From positions 1 to 64,000 of the forward strand of contig JACQDB010000149.1 of NCBI GenBank assembly GCA_016201275.1: a DNA stretch of 64,000 nt, given 5' to 3'. Of the stretch, positions 8,424 through 17,325 are shown piece after piece; position 1 is the stretch's first letter, and each line of letters opens with the position of its first letter. Position numbers and translations under genes: made by a program. The notes under the pieces are model-generated. The model did no database searches, had not been told where the DNA came from, and worked only from the letters and a program-made list of their open reading frames with translations. The DNA is from Acidobacteriota bacterium (lineage in GTDB: Bacteria > Acidobacteriota > Blastocatellia > UBA7656).

Positions 8424-10049
8424 TTATTTTGGCAGCACGAAGACGCCCAGATGTGGCCCTGGGTTATTGAGCGTCGCCTGCAAAGCCAGTTGCAGCGCCG
8501 AGCGCGTTTCTTCGGGGGTCAAGATGGCGTCCACGAAACCACGAGCAGCGGCGAATTTGGCATCGAGTTCGCTTTCATACTGGGCGCGCACGCGCTCCAT
8601 CTCGGCCTGCATGGCCGCGTCCGGTTGTCGGTTTTGAGCTTTCAATTTTTCCAGTTCGGTGCTGAACAAAGCCATCACTGCCGAATCGCCTTCCATCACG
8701 CCCATACGTCCGGTCGGCCAGGTGAAAATAAAATCCGGGTCAAAGCCTTGTCCGGCCATAGCGTAATAACCGGCTCCCGAAGCGTGATTGAGAGTCAAAA
8801 CAATTTTGGGAACCGTCGCTGTAGCCATCGCTTCCACGAATCGCGCTCCGGCGCGAATGATGCCGGAATGCTCGGCGTCCGTGCCTACCATAAAACCGGA
8901 CACATCCTGTAGGAAGAGCAGCGGCGTGTTGTGGCGATTGCAGGTCTCTATAAAATAGGCGACCTTTTCCGCTGAATCGGCATAGATGATGCCGCCGAAT
9001 TTTGGCGGCTTGCCGGGTGCGCCGCGAATCAAGCCGCGATTGTTGGCGATGACGCCTACAGGGATGCCGCCTATGCGGGCAAAGCCGGTGATCATCTCTT
9101 TGGCATATTCGGCTTGAAATTCGTTCAACTCGCCGCCGTCCAATAAACACGCCAGCACCTCGCGCATTTCATACGGGTGGCGGTGGTCTTCCGGCATGAT
9201 GGCGTAGAGGTCTATTGCTTCACGCGCCGCCTCAAGAGCAGCGCTGATCTGCACGTTGGGCAATTCTTTCGGCGGCAATTGCGTCACCAGTTGGCGCAGT
9301 TTGGCTATGCACTCTTCATCGTTTTTGGCCATATAATGTGCCACGCCGGAGATTTCATTGTGTACAAGAGCGCCGCCCAGGGTTTCGGCATCAACGGTTT
9401 GTCCGACCGCGCCTTTGACGAGGTTGGGGCCGCCCAAGCCCATAAACGAAGTGCCTTCGACCATGATGATGACATCGGAGAGCGCCGGTAGATAAGCGCC
9501 TCCGGCAACGCATTGCCCCATGACAGCGGCCAGTTGTGGGATTTTCAAATGGCGACGCATCACCGAGTTATAAAAAAAGATGCGTCCGCCGCCGTGTTGA
9601 CCTGGAAAGACTTCGCTTTGATAGGGCAGATTGACGCCCGCCGAATCCACTAAATAAATAATTGGTAGGCGACAACGCATAGCCGCTTCCTGAACCCGCA
9701 AAACTTTCTTGACGGTTTCCGGCCACCACGAACCGGCTTTGACGGTGGCATCATTGGCGACCACTATGACCTCGCGTCCGGCTACCTGACCCAGCCCTGT
9801 GATGACACCAGCGCCGGGAGCCTGCCCATCGTATTTATCATAAGCGACCAGCAGGCCGGTCTCTAAAAAGTAAGAGTCTTGATCGAGCAATAGGCGCAGG
9901 CGTTCTCTGGCGGTCAACTTGCCGCGTTGATGCTCTTTGGCTATGCGTGTAGCGCCGCCGCCTTGACGCAGCTTGTCTTCGAGGCTTCGCAACTCGTTTA
10001 CCAGTCGTTCAAAATGTTTGCGGTTGGTCGTAGCGGTTTGAGTTTCCAT
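8424..10049 (-). CDS. Acyl-CoA carboxylase carboxyltransferase (methylcrotonyl-CoA type)
   Basis: A 541-residue beta subunit with both crotonase-like halves of the carboxyltransferase family. It would transfer CO2 from carboxybiotin to an acyl-CoA in the cytoplasm. Motifs include GKLTARERLRLLLD near the N-terminus, the acyl-CoA oxyanion region around CVAGGAYLPALSD, FMGLGGPNLVKGAVG, and in the second half GFMVGTDAEHSGIIRAGA and NHASGAGYYAMAG. Length and the VNLPYQSEVFPGQHGGGRIF block fit methylcrotonyl-CoA (leucine breakdown) better than propionyl-CoA enzymes, but related acyl-CoAs cannot be excluded. ATG at 10049 is chosen over upstream in-frame starts. The biotin-carrying alpha subunit is not in the window; a possible isovaleryl-CoA-type dehydrogenase is at 36408. 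Confidence 0.88.
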   Translation of the reverse strand: METQTATTNRKHFERLVNELRSLEDKLRQGGGATRIAKEHQRGKLTARERLRLLLDQDSYFLETGLLVAYDKYDGQAPGAGVITGLGQVAGREVIVVANDATVKAGSWWPETVKKVLRVQEAAMRCRLPIIYLVDSAGVNLPYQSEVFPGQHGGGRIFFYNSVMRRHLKIPQLAAVMGQCVAGGAYLPALSDVIIMVEGTSFMGLGGPNLVKGAVGQTVDAETLGGALVHNEISGVAHYMAKNDEECIAKLRQLVTQLPPKELPNVQISAALEAAREAIDLYAIMPEDHRHPYEMREVLACLLDGGELNEFQAEYAKEMITGFARIGGIPVGVIANNRGLIRGAPGKPPKFGGIIYADSAEKVAYFIETCNRHNTPLLFLQDVSGFMVGTDAEHSGIIRAGARFVEAMATATVPKIVLTLNHASGAGYYAMAGQGFDPDFIFTWPTGRMGVMEGDSAVMALFSTELEKLKAQNRQPDAAMQAEMERVRAQYESELDAKFAAARGFVDAILTPEETRSALQLALQATLNNPGPHLGVFVLPK

Positions 10050-10201
10050 AGAAAATCGCATTAATCTGTGTCGAAGAGCAAGAATATCATGTAGGCATTG
10101 GGAGTTGTCCAATCCGTGGTTGGCAAACGGTCAACTTTGTCTGGCATAATTCAAACGAACAGTCCGTGTTTCCATCATTCCAACAAGCGGAGAGTATTTC
10201 G

Positions 10202-11104
10202 ATGCGCTGGTTTTGGCAAACCTCTATCACTTTGGTTCTCGCATTTTTTGTTCTCGTCAATCTGCTGGCCGCTGCACAATCGGGCAAAGGCACAGGCACA
10301 GGGCGACGCAGCGTTACCTTGAACGCCATCGTTCACGCGCCAGATAATAAGCCGGTCAGCAAAGACGATTTCGAGTTGTATGACGCCAGCGTGTTGCAGG
10401 AGGTCGAAAGTTTTTATCGTGTAGATGCCGGTTCGCGCATAGTCTTGATGATAGATGACAGCAGCAATATGCGTATCGAACCCGAAGTGTTGCAGAAAGT
10501 GGTTGCCGCCATCATCAATGAACTCTATGAAGACGACCAGATGATGATCGTAGGTTATAACGAGAGCGCCGATATTCTCGAAGACATGACGCCGGAGATG
10601 GCGAAGTTGCAAACCTGTACGACCAAGCTGACGCGCAAAGGGTTTCCGAATCTCTATGACGCTTTGGTGGCGGTTGCAGATGCGTTGGTGAAGCAGGCCA
10701 AAACCGGCGTCGAAAAACGCGCCATCATTTTAATCAGCGACGGCTATGACAGCGAAAGCAAAACCAAATTTGATGACACCTTGAAGACTTTGCAGGATGA
10801 AAATATTTTGCTTTATGTGATGAAAGCGCCCGACCGCACACGCGGAGCCATGCTGCGCGACAAACCAAAACCGCCTATGGCGTTGGAGAAATTGACCAAA
10901 GGCACAGGCGGCACCATCTTTCCGTTTGATAAATATGCAGAGGCCGCCAAAATCATCGCCGATGATTTGCGGAAGAATTGGTATCGTCTGACCTACAGCC
11001 CTGTGGGCGTCAATACCCTCAATGACCGCCGCCTCTTGATTGTCCCTGACAACAAGAATATCGAAATACACATCAAGGGATCACACCCAGGGAAATACAA
11101 ATAA
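10202..11104 (+). CDS. Secreted VWA-domain protein (acidobacterial type)
   Basis: ATG at 10202 follows GCGGAGAG and opens a signal peptide or N-terminal anchor (MRWFWQTSITLVLAFFVLVNLL). The body is a von Willebrand factor A domain: the metal-site loop reads MIDDSSN, a DxSxN form of the usual DxSxS, then a conserved T is not obvious, and LISDGYDSESK supplies the later MIDAS Asp. The sequence before the domain (VTLNAIVHAPDNKPVSKDDFELYD) matches the layout of the VWFA-related proteins common in Acidobacteriota. About 300 residues. Role probably in extracytoplasmic adhesion or protein assembly; unproven. Convergent with the gene ending at 11248. Confidence 0.8.
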   Translation: MRWFWQTSITLVLAFFVLVNLLAAAQSGKGTGTGRRSVTLNAIVHAPDNKPVSKDDFELYDASVLQEVESFYRVDAGSRIVLMIDDSSNMRIEPEVLQKVVAAIINELYEDDQMMIVGYNESADILEDMTPEMAKLQTCTTKLTRKGFPNLYDALVAVADALVKQAKTGVEKRAIILISDGYDSESKTKFDDTLKTLQDENILLYVMKAPDRTRGAMLRDKPKPPMALEKLTKGTGGTIFPFDKYAEAAKIIADDLRKNWYRLTYSPVGVNTLNDRRLLIVPDNKNIEIHIKGSHPGKYK

Positions 11105-11135
11105 GGTAAAAGACAAATTTCAGAGATAGAGAAAC

Positions 11136-11222
11136 CATAGAGGAACACGGCTACACACAGATAGGTATAGCCGTAGATTTTTCCCGCTTTCTTTTATCTG
11201 TGTGTAGCTGTGTTCCTCTATG
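11136..11222. terminator. Bidirectional hairpin between convergent genes
   Basis: Arms 11136-11163 and 11195-11222 are 28 bases with one mismatch (CATAGAGGAACAC...). The element lies exactly between the ends of two convergent genes, the VWA gene and the rodA-like gene, so it could act as terminator for both. The long stem also fits the repeat elements found elsewhere in the window. Confidence 0.6.
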
Positions 11223-11247
11223 CTTGCCAATTATCCTGCCGTAGGTT

Positions 11248-12906
11248 TCACTGGACCGGCAAAAATTGTGGCTCGCTTTCCACCTGCTTTTCTGCTTGGG
11301 CTTGATTGGTCAAAGCGTTGCGATGCGAAAAGGCCAACAGGATGCCGAGCATGGCAAAGGAGGTGATGAGCGACCAACCGCCGTGACTGACGAAAGGCAA
11401 AGTGATGCCTGTCATAGGCAGAAAGCGCAAGACGCCGCCGATGTTGACGATGGCTTGAAAGCCTATGAAAGCGGTAAAGCCTGCGGCCAGCAATTTGGTA
11501 AACATATCGGTGGCACCTATGCTGATGGCGGTGCCGGAAAAAATGATCACCGCCAGGCCGAGCAAGACCAGGCCTCCTCCCAACAGGCCGGTCTCTTCGG
11601 CAATCGCCGCATAGATGAAATCGGAATCGGAGACCGATATGGTTTCGGGATAGCCCAGCCCTAAACCTGCGCCGGTCACGCCGCCTTCATTGATGCCGAA
11701 CAAACCTTGCGAAGGTTGGCGCACTTTGTCGTTCCAGGCTTCCTGATTGCGTTGCTTGATCTCTTGCTCGTCGTTGGGGTCGGGCTTCAGGTTCTTGTCC
11801 TTTAAATATTTTTCATAACTTTTTTTCCACCACCAGGTATTGGGTGGCGGCGGTTCCCATATATGTTGCCAGGAGTAAAAGCGGAAATAGAGGCGTCCGG
11901 GGATGATGGAACCGGCGGCGATTTTCGAGACGCCCACAAAAATCAGAAACAATAAAGCGACGGCGGCCACTGCATAAGCCAGTTGAATTTTTTTCCGCAC
12001 GGCGATGATGTAGAGCATACAATAGACGGCGAAAAAAACCAGCATCTGGCCGAAATCCGAGAGCGCAAAGAACGGCACTACGGGCATGGCGGCGATGACC
12101 AGAAAGGGAAAGAAATAACGCGCAGGAGGTAAGCCCCAACGGGTTCTTTGCAGGTGGCGAAAGGTGTCGGCAAGCATTCCTGCAAAACTCAGCAGGAAGA
12201 AAATCTTGACGCCTTCCCAAGGCGTGGTCTGGCCTAAAAATTTTCCTTCATCAGAAAAGACCAAGACCAGCAAGGCAAAAGGAATCAGCGTGGCAAGCCC
12301 CAGAATTAATGAATGCTGCTGCAACCAGAGTAAATATTTATCCTCTTTGAAAATTAGAAAGCCTGCTACCAGCGCCAACATGGCGACCATAGGGATATAG
12401 GTATTGGGCGAAGTAGCTATGCCCAATATGGTGATGGCCGAAGCCTTGCCTGTATTGGCAGGCTCTTTAGGCACTTGCTTAGGACTGCCGAACATAAAAG
12501 TTTTTTTCTCATCATCATAAGCCGATTGAATATTGAGCAGACGCACGGCTTGCGCTTTGGCCTTGCGTTCTTCGGCCTGTTTAGCGCCGCGTGCGCCGTA
12601 TTCGGGGTCTGTGAACAGGCGAAACTGCATGAGCATACCGATGGCGAAGAGCAAGATTGCAGCGGTCAGCAGTAGCATTTCACCGCGAAAGCGTTGCTTG
12701 CGGGTCAGCCAGAAGAAGATGCCAAACACCGGCAGCAGAAAACCTAAATTGCGTATGGCGATTAAGGCGCTGGCATCATAGCCGCGCAGGTTGCTGGCCC
12801 ATATGATGGCCAGATAGCCTGCTGCGGAGACCGCCGCAATCAATACGAATAACAATAGGTGCAGCGTAGGGCTGGTGCGTTTCACTTTCAGCTTGGTGGT
12901 TTCCAT
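11248..12906 (-). CDS. rodA: RodA/FtsW/SpoVE family peptidoglycan polymerase
   Basis: ATG at 12906 gives 552 residues with about ten membrane helices. SEDS proteins polymerise lipid II into glycan strands at the inner membrane together with a class B penicillin-binding protein. Family marks are the C-terminal block SVSDSDFIYAAIAEETGLLGG, then GGVLRFLPMTGITLPFVSHGG. It is longer than a typical RodA (about 370-400): roughly 150 extra residues lie between early helices (KQAEERKAKAQAVRLLN, KEPANTGKASA) and in a large loop before the conserved block (about 400-450, WWWKKSYEKYLKDKN). It is the last gene of a minus-strand unit with FHA, PBP and cytochrome genes, 16 bases after the cytochrome stop. 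FtsW-type function cannot be excluded. Confidence 0.85.
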   Translation of the reverse strand: METTKLKVKRTSPTLHLLLFVLIAAVSAAGYLAIIWASNLRGYDASALIAIRNLGFLLPVFGIFFWLTRKQRFRGEMLLLTAAILLFAIGMLMQFRLFTDPEYGARGAKQAEERKAKAQAVRLLNIQSAYDDEKKTFMFGSPKQVPKEPANTGKASAITILGIATSPNTYIPMVAMLALVAGFLIFKEDKYLLWLQQHSLILGLATLIPFALLVLVFSDEGKFLGQTTPWEGVKIFFLLSFAGMLADTFRHLQRTRWGLPPARYFFPFLVIAAMPVVPFFALSDFGQMLVFFAVYCMLYIIAVRKKIQLAYAVAAVALLFLIFVGVSKIAAGSIIPGRLYFRFYSWQHIWEPPPPNTWWWKKSYEKYLKDKNLKPDPNDEQEIKQRNQEAWNDKVRQPSQGLFGINEGGVTGAGLGLGYPETISVSDSDFIYAAIAEETGLLGGGLVLLGLAVIIFSGTAISIGATDMFTKLLAAGFTAFIGFQAIVNIGGVLRFLPMTGITLPFVSHGGWSLITSFAMLGILLAFSHRNALTNQAQAEKQVESEPQFLPVQ

Positions 12907-12922
12907 ATCAGCGCTCGATTCT

Positions 12923-14191
12923 TCACAGTGATTGGAGAAAAATAAGTAAGTCTTGCTGTTTTTCCGCCGACAGTTTTTTATAAGCGGCCATGACGAAAGC
13001 GGCTTCACCTTGATGGCGGGTGATGGCCTGGTCAAGAGTTCTGGCCGAGCCGTCGTGCAGAAAAAGCGCTTGGTTGCCGAGGCGAGCCAGGCGCGTCCCT
13101 ACTCCCCACAAAGGCGCTGTGCGGATTTTATTGCGCGTGCTTTGCCATATGGTTTCGACTATGCCATCGCCGGTTCCGATGTCGTGCAATAAAAAATCGC
13201 TGTAGGGGTGAATGATTTTATTGCCTAGGGCTTCATTGATTTTGAGCTTGCCGCCATTGGTAAGCGTGCCAACAGGCATCGTTTTGATGGTTTGCACATG
13301 ACAAATCGCGCAGCCCAGCGCAGCGAAAATTTTTTCACCGGAGCGCGCCTCAGAGGTTTGCGCCAGCGTGGAATTTCTAGCTGGAGCTTTCGTGGCGCGG
13401 ACGAAGTTGGTAATCAATTCCAGGCGATCAAGCTTTACTTCGGGGTCTGGAACTTTATCGAAGGCGGCCAACGATTTGCCGTTCGAGGTGATTTCTTCAG
13501 GGTACAAAGGGTTGGTCACGCCTAGTTCATTTCGCAGCGCCTCGCCGGTGAAGGTGAGCAGACTGGCGTGAGAATTTTTCCAGCCGAATCGGCCTAGGCG
13601 CGTAGTTTCTGGAGCTTCCAAGACCGGCACGTCTATGGCTTCGCCGTGTATGCGCCCTTGAGAAATTTTCGTTTGCTCAAGGGCGATGGCGCGCAAGGTT
13701 TCATCGGCTATCGCTTCGACAAATCCATCGCCTAGTAAACTGGTTGACAGTCGTTTCGCCACGACATTTTGTTCGGGCAGGATTTTTTCCGTAAGGGTTG
13801 GCGGAATGGCGACGCTGTGAATGATCGTACCACCTGCGGGAGCGATAAACCTTTGGCCGTCGAAGCGCCCGACGCGAGTGACAAAGATTAAACCGGAGCC
13901 GCCGCTGGTAGGGAACTGATGACAGCGCAAACAGGTTTCGAGATTATAGACAGGCCCCAAGCCTTCGCGGTCTATGTAATGTTTGTTGAAAGCCCCCAAG
14001 GCTTTGGTAAACATAGACGGCGAGACGAAGCCGTTGGTCTGATCGTCGAAGCCGCTGGGCGCTTCGCTGGCGGGCGCTGGAGTGCAGGCGTGCAGCGGCA
14101 GGCTTTGGGTTTGCCCTTGCTGGGCAAGAAAGCTCAAGGCTGCGAACAGCGCGCCGAAAAAAAATACTGCTTTGAGATTGCGCTTAGTCAT
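12923..14191 (-). CDS. Di-heme cytochrome c oxidoreductase (DUF1111/DHOR family)
   Basis: A 422-residue exported protein with a signal peptide (VFFFGALFAALSFLAQQGQTQS). It has two c-type heme attachment motifs, CLRCH near residue 88 and CAICH near residue 292, plus the family blocks GFVEAIADETLRA, GRIHGEA, GRFGWKNSHASL and FLLHDIGTGDGI. DHOR proteins are periplasmic redox enzymes of uncertain substrate, distantly like MauG/CcpA peroxidases. Unusually it sits inside a peptidoglycan synthesis operon, between a PBP and RodA. The start chosen is the last of four near-identical start-codon segments (14160-14317). Confidence 0.85.
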   Translation of the reverse strand: MTKRNLKAVFFFGALFAALSFLAQQGQTQSLPLHACTPAPASEAPSGFDDQTNGFVSPSMFTKALGAFNKHYIDREGLGPVYNLETCLRCHQFPTSGGSGLIFVTRVGRFDGQRFIAPAGGTIIHSVAIPPTLTEKILPEQNVVAKRLSTSLLGDGFVEAIADETLRAIALEQTKISQGRIHGEAIDVPVLEAPETTRLGRFGWKNSHASLLTFTGEALRNELGVTNPLYPEEITSNGKSLAAFDKVPDPEVKLDRLELITNFVRATKAPARNSTLAQTSEARSGEKIFAALGCAICHVQTIKTMPVGTLTNGGKLKINEALGNKIIHPYSDFLLHDIGTGDGIVETIWQSTRNKIRTAPLWGVGTRLARLGNQALFLHDGSARTLDQAITRHQGEAAFVMAAYKKLSAEKQQDLLIFLQSL

Positions 14192-14317
14192 GAAAAAATA
14201 TTGCCTTAAGATTGGGTCTGTTCATGAAAAAAAAATACTGCTTTGAGACGTCGCATCTTCATAGAGGCTTGGTGTTGTCAGCAACCCAAATAGTGCTTTG
14301 AGACGGCGTTTGTTCAT
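14160..14317 (-). repeat. Four-fold duplication of the cytochrome gene's start region
   Basis: On the minus strand, four segments each begin with ATG and then read roughly AACAAACGCAATCTCAAAGC followed by AGTATTTTTT. ATGs are at 14317, 14262, 14225 and 14191. They would encode MNKRRLKALF, MKMRRLKAVFFF, MNRPNLKAIFF and MTKRNLKAVFFF. Only the last stays in the cytochrome reading frame; the others stop after about 31, 18 and 13 codons. The first ATG overlaps the PBP stop codon (ATGA), the arrangement expected for the original coupled start. Confidence 0.8.
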
Positions 14318-16089
14318 TTTGTCCTTTGCACTTTTTTCTTCACCTGCGGCAGGTTTGAAGAGTTGGCGTTGCTTCGCACATAGCCTAAAGACTGGGCTTT
14401 TTCGATGAGTTTGGCTGCTATGGGAGCGGCGCTCTTCGCGCCTTGGCCGCCGTTTTCCACCATCACGGCAAAGGCGATTTGTGGATTTTCGGCGGGGGCA
14501 AAACCTACGAACCAACCATCGGTAACGCCCTCTCTTTGGTAATGTGCGCGGCCTTCTTTATCGGTAAACTCAATCATGGGTTTGCCATTGCCATCGTATT
14601 TCAGCACCTCACGATCAGCGGTTCCGGTTTTGCCTGCGGCGCTGAGGCGATTGGCGAACGCGCCAGCAGCGGTTCCGCCAGGGGCGACAACCAGGCGCAT
14701 CAATGCGCGCAGCTTTTCCGCCGATTGCGGTTTAATAAATTCATTGATGACTTTTCTAGGGCCGCCGGTTTCCATAGTGGGCGAAACATAGGCACCGTCA
14801 TTGCTGGCCGCAGCAGCGGCGATGATGGCCATTTCCATCACCGTCAAATCGGCATACCCCTGACCTATGGATTGCAGTGCTATATCGTATTCGCTGGCTT
14901 TGCTGGAAAAATCGAGTTTTTGAATCGGCGGCGCAAAGATGTAATTCAAATCGTCTAGGCTGCCCAGGTCGGTGTGCCAGAAATCCAGAGCGCGGCGGAT
15001 TTTATCATCTGGCGAAATCGAAAAGTGCAAACGCCTGGCATAATTTGCCAGCCGTTCGCGTCCCAATTTCACACCCAATCTGGCGAAGTATTGGTTGCAG
15101 GAGACCTGAAAAGCTTTTCGCAAATCAACCGTGCCATGCACTTCGCCGTGATAATCTTTGATCTCTCTGCCGGAACCGGGCGGTGTGAAGCCTTCGCCTG
15201 TGCATTGATAAACTTCTTCGGTGACGCCGCTATCAATAGCGACGGCGGCGATGAAGGTTTTGAAGGTCGAGCCGGGGCGATAATAAAATGCTGTGCCGCC
15301 GGTCATCAATGTTCCCAGAGCGCGATTGACCAGCGGACTGAGCGGCAGAGCATCTTCGACCTGATTGCTCAGTTTCAACCATTCGGCTTCATTGTGTATT
15401 ACCTGTGGGTCAAAGCTGGGAGCGGTGGCCAAAGCCAGCACTTCATTGTTGGGCAACAACAGCACCACCGCCGCAGCAGGTTTTTTGGTGGCCTGCAATA
15501 AGGAGTAAGCTTCACGTTGCAGGTTGGCATCGAGAGAAGTTTTTAGGTCTTTGCCAACCGGCGTAGGAGATTGCCATTGATTGAGCTTGCTGATAGGAGT
15601 AGTCAGCAAATCCTGATAAGCGCTTTCGAAGCCACCTTGACCGAGTACATAATCGGAAAAGCCGGTCAGATGTACGGCGGCGCTGCCCAAAGGATATTCT
15701 CGCGTGATGACTCCGGCATCGGCGCGATAACGGATCAAGGCATTTTCGGGTTTGCCTGTGCGATCATAGACCCAGCCTTTCAAACCGCTTTCGGCAAGGC
15801 GGCGATGGCGCGCATCCAGGCGTTTGGCTCTATCAAATTCCGGCGTGTGATCGGCGCGGAAAATCCAATAGCCATGCACGACCAGCAAGCTTACCATTAG
15901 CACGACCAGTAACCAACGTAGGCCGCGCAGCCAACGATTGGTCGCTGTTGCGCCTAGTTCTTTCAAGTCATTTAGCCAGGCCGCAGCAGTTTGCGGATTG
16001 CGATGTTTGAACGCCGCTAACAGTAGTAGGGCAGCTAACAGCAAAGCTGTAAAGAGGTAGATCAGCGTAAGGATTTTCGGTATGAGCAT
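14314..16089 (-). CDS. Class B penicillin-binding protein (PbpA-like transpeptidase)
   Basis: ATG at 16089 gives 591 residues. Two N-terminal membrane helices (about 4-26 and 58-78) precede a short non-catalytic domain (GWVYDRTGKPENALIRYR, YPLGSAAVHLTGFSDY). The transpeptidase domain has the complete active site: SxxK in PGSTFKTFIA, SxN in QVSCNQYF and KTG in AGKTGTAD. It crosslinks stem peptides outside the inner membrane and normally works with a SEDS polymerase; the RodA-like gene is two genes downstream. The presence of two helices before the catalytic part differs from the usual single anchor. Its TGA stop overlaps the first duplicated cytochrome start codon. Confidence 0.88.
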   Translation of the reverse strand: MLIPKILTLIYLFTALLLAALLLLAAFKHRNPQTAAAWLNDLKELGATATNRWLRGLRWLLVVLMVSLLVVHGYWIFRADHTPEFDRAKRLDARHRRLAESGLKGWVYDRTGKPENALIRYRADAGVITREYPLGSAAVHLTGFSDYVLGQGGFESAYQDLLTTPISKLNQWQSPTPVGKDLKTSLDANLQREAYSLLQATKKPAAAVVLLLPNNEVLALATAPSFDPQVIHNEAEWLKLSNQVEDALPLSPLVNRALGTLMTGGTAFYYRPGSTFKTFIAAVAIDSGVTEEVYQCTGEGFTPPGSGREIKDYHGEVHGTVDLRKAFQVSCNQYFARLGVKLGRERLANYARRLHFSISPDDKIRRALDFWHTDLGSLDDLNYIFAPPIQKLDFSSKASEYDIALQSIGQGYADLTVMEMAIIAAAAASNDGAYVSPTMETGGPRKVINEFIKPQSAEKLRALMRLVVAPGGTAAGAFANRLSAAGKTGTADREVLKYDGNGKPMIEFTDKEGRAHYQREGVTDGWFVGFAPAENPQIAFAVMVENGGQGAKSAAPIAAKLIEKAQSLGYVRSNANSSNLPQVKKKVQRTK

Positions 16090-16198
16090 AGTGGTGTCGT
16101 CACGAACCTTATGAAAATTCAACGCAAGGGTTTACGACCAAACAGTGAAAATAGTTTAGCCACTGACGGTTCGTGGTGTAGCTGTAGCGGCTTGCCCA

Positions 16199-17041
16199 TC
16201 AACCACCTTCGGTATCTGCGTTGGCTTGTAAATCAACCACAGTGAGACGAACATCGCCCACGGAAATCACATCGCCTTTCTTGAGGCTGCGCGCCTCATG
16301 GGGTTTGATCGCTTGTTGATTGAGCGCCGTGCCATTCGAGCTGTTCAAATCGGCAAGCACCACTTGGCCGTTGCTGTACAAAGAGAAGGAGCAATGCACA
16401 CGCGAGATGCTATGGTCTTCTATACGCAGGCGATTGCCAGCGGCGCGGCCTATGCAGGCGGGTTGAGAACCGGCTTGCAAGGTAAAGCGATACTCTTGAC
16501 CTAGGGCGTCGCGCAAGGTCAGGCTAGAGGTTTCTATGGACGGCGAAGCGGTTTGAGAATTGGTGTTGCGTTCCTGCGTAGGTCGCGCCGGAAAGAGGTT
16601 GTCTGTAGGGTTGACGCTGATCTCTCTGGCATCGTAGGCAGCTTTCACCGTGGTGACTTTGGCAAAGTAATCTCGCGAGAGGGAGATTTGAATTTCGCCC
16701 TTGGTTTCATAACGTCGGTTCGTGATGTACTCAAGAATGGTTGCTTTCAATTCCGGGTAGAGGGTTTCAAAATACTTGCGATTCAAAGTCAAGGTGCGTT
16801 CATATGTGAACATGACCTTGAAGCAATGCGGCGCTATGCGTTTGATGCCGCGTCGGTCGGTCTGTAAGTTGGCGTCAATGGCGTGTTCGATTTTGGTGAG
16901 CAAGTCATCGAGTTCGCGTTTGCTGAGAATTTCCTGAGTGGATTTCGATAGCCGTTCGTCAACCTTTGAACCCAAGCGTTCAAAGACGCGCCGCGCCAAG
17001 GTTTCCGCTTTGTCCAGTATGCTCGTTTTGTCATCCGCCAT
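16199..17041 (-). CDS. FhaA-like protein (DUF3662 + FHA)
   Basis: ATG at 17041 gives about 280 residues. Residues 1-125 match the FhaA-type N-terminal domain (DUF3662), a long-helix and beta region including KRIAPHCFKVMFTYER. A Thr/Ser/Asn-rich linker follows, then an FHA phosphothreonine-binding domain with GRAAGNRLRIEDHSISRVHCSF and NSSNGT. In actinobacteria fhaA clusters with rodA and pbpA and ties cell-wall synthesis to Ser/Thr kinases; the same combination here suggests a comparable role. No kinase gene is in this unit. It is the first gene of the operon, about 110 bases before the PBP start. Confidence 0.82.
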   Translation of the reverse strand: MADDKTSILDKAETLARRVFERLGSKVDERLSKSTQEILSKRELDDLLTKIEHAIDANLQTDRRGIKRIAPHCFKVMFTYERTLTLNRKYFETLYPELKATILEYITNRRYETKGEIQISLSRDYFAKVTTVKAAYDAREISVNPTDNLFPARPTQERNTNSQTASPSIETSSLTLRDALGQEYRFTLQAGSQPACIGRAAGNRLRIEDHSISRVHCSFSLYSNGQVVLADLNSSNGTALNQQAIKPHEARSLKKGDVISVGDVRLTVVDLQANADTEGG

Positions 17042-17225
17042 CACAGCAGAATAATAATGAATAAACGGCAAAATAGAAAAGGCAAAGGCGTGGCAGGGGG
17101 AGAAGGAAATAGACTTGGGCTGATTGCCTTGCCTGGGGGGCGAATTATGGAACTACGAAATCTCTTTCTGCATGGCGTCACTAGCCAAATTTACTTGGCG
17201 ATGATTGGGTTTGGCGGTTTACTCA

Positions 17226-17325
17226 GAGGGTGTCGCCGAATTGGATGTTCTGTCCAGATATTGTAGGTGATAGGGTAATGAACCACAATATCTGGGCGGT
17301 TGCTGAAATTTTGCGATACGCTCTA
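17226..17325. repeat. 95-100 base palindromic dispersed repeat, copy A
   Basis: This copy reads GGTGTCGCCGAATTGGATGT, then CCAGATATTGTAGGTGAT, and ends GCGATACGCTCTA. Related copies are at 20483-20580 and 48904-49005. The termini are inverted repeats of the form TAGAG-(C/T)-GT-(A/G)-TCGC and the centre also pairs (CCAGATATTGT with ACAATATCTGG). On the minus strand the terminal TAG is the stop codon of the LolA-like gene. Confidence 0.8.

Noticed and set aside
14443-15501. Plus-strand open frames of 170-175 codons
   Set aside because: Antisense to the penicillin-binding protein with no supporting motif.
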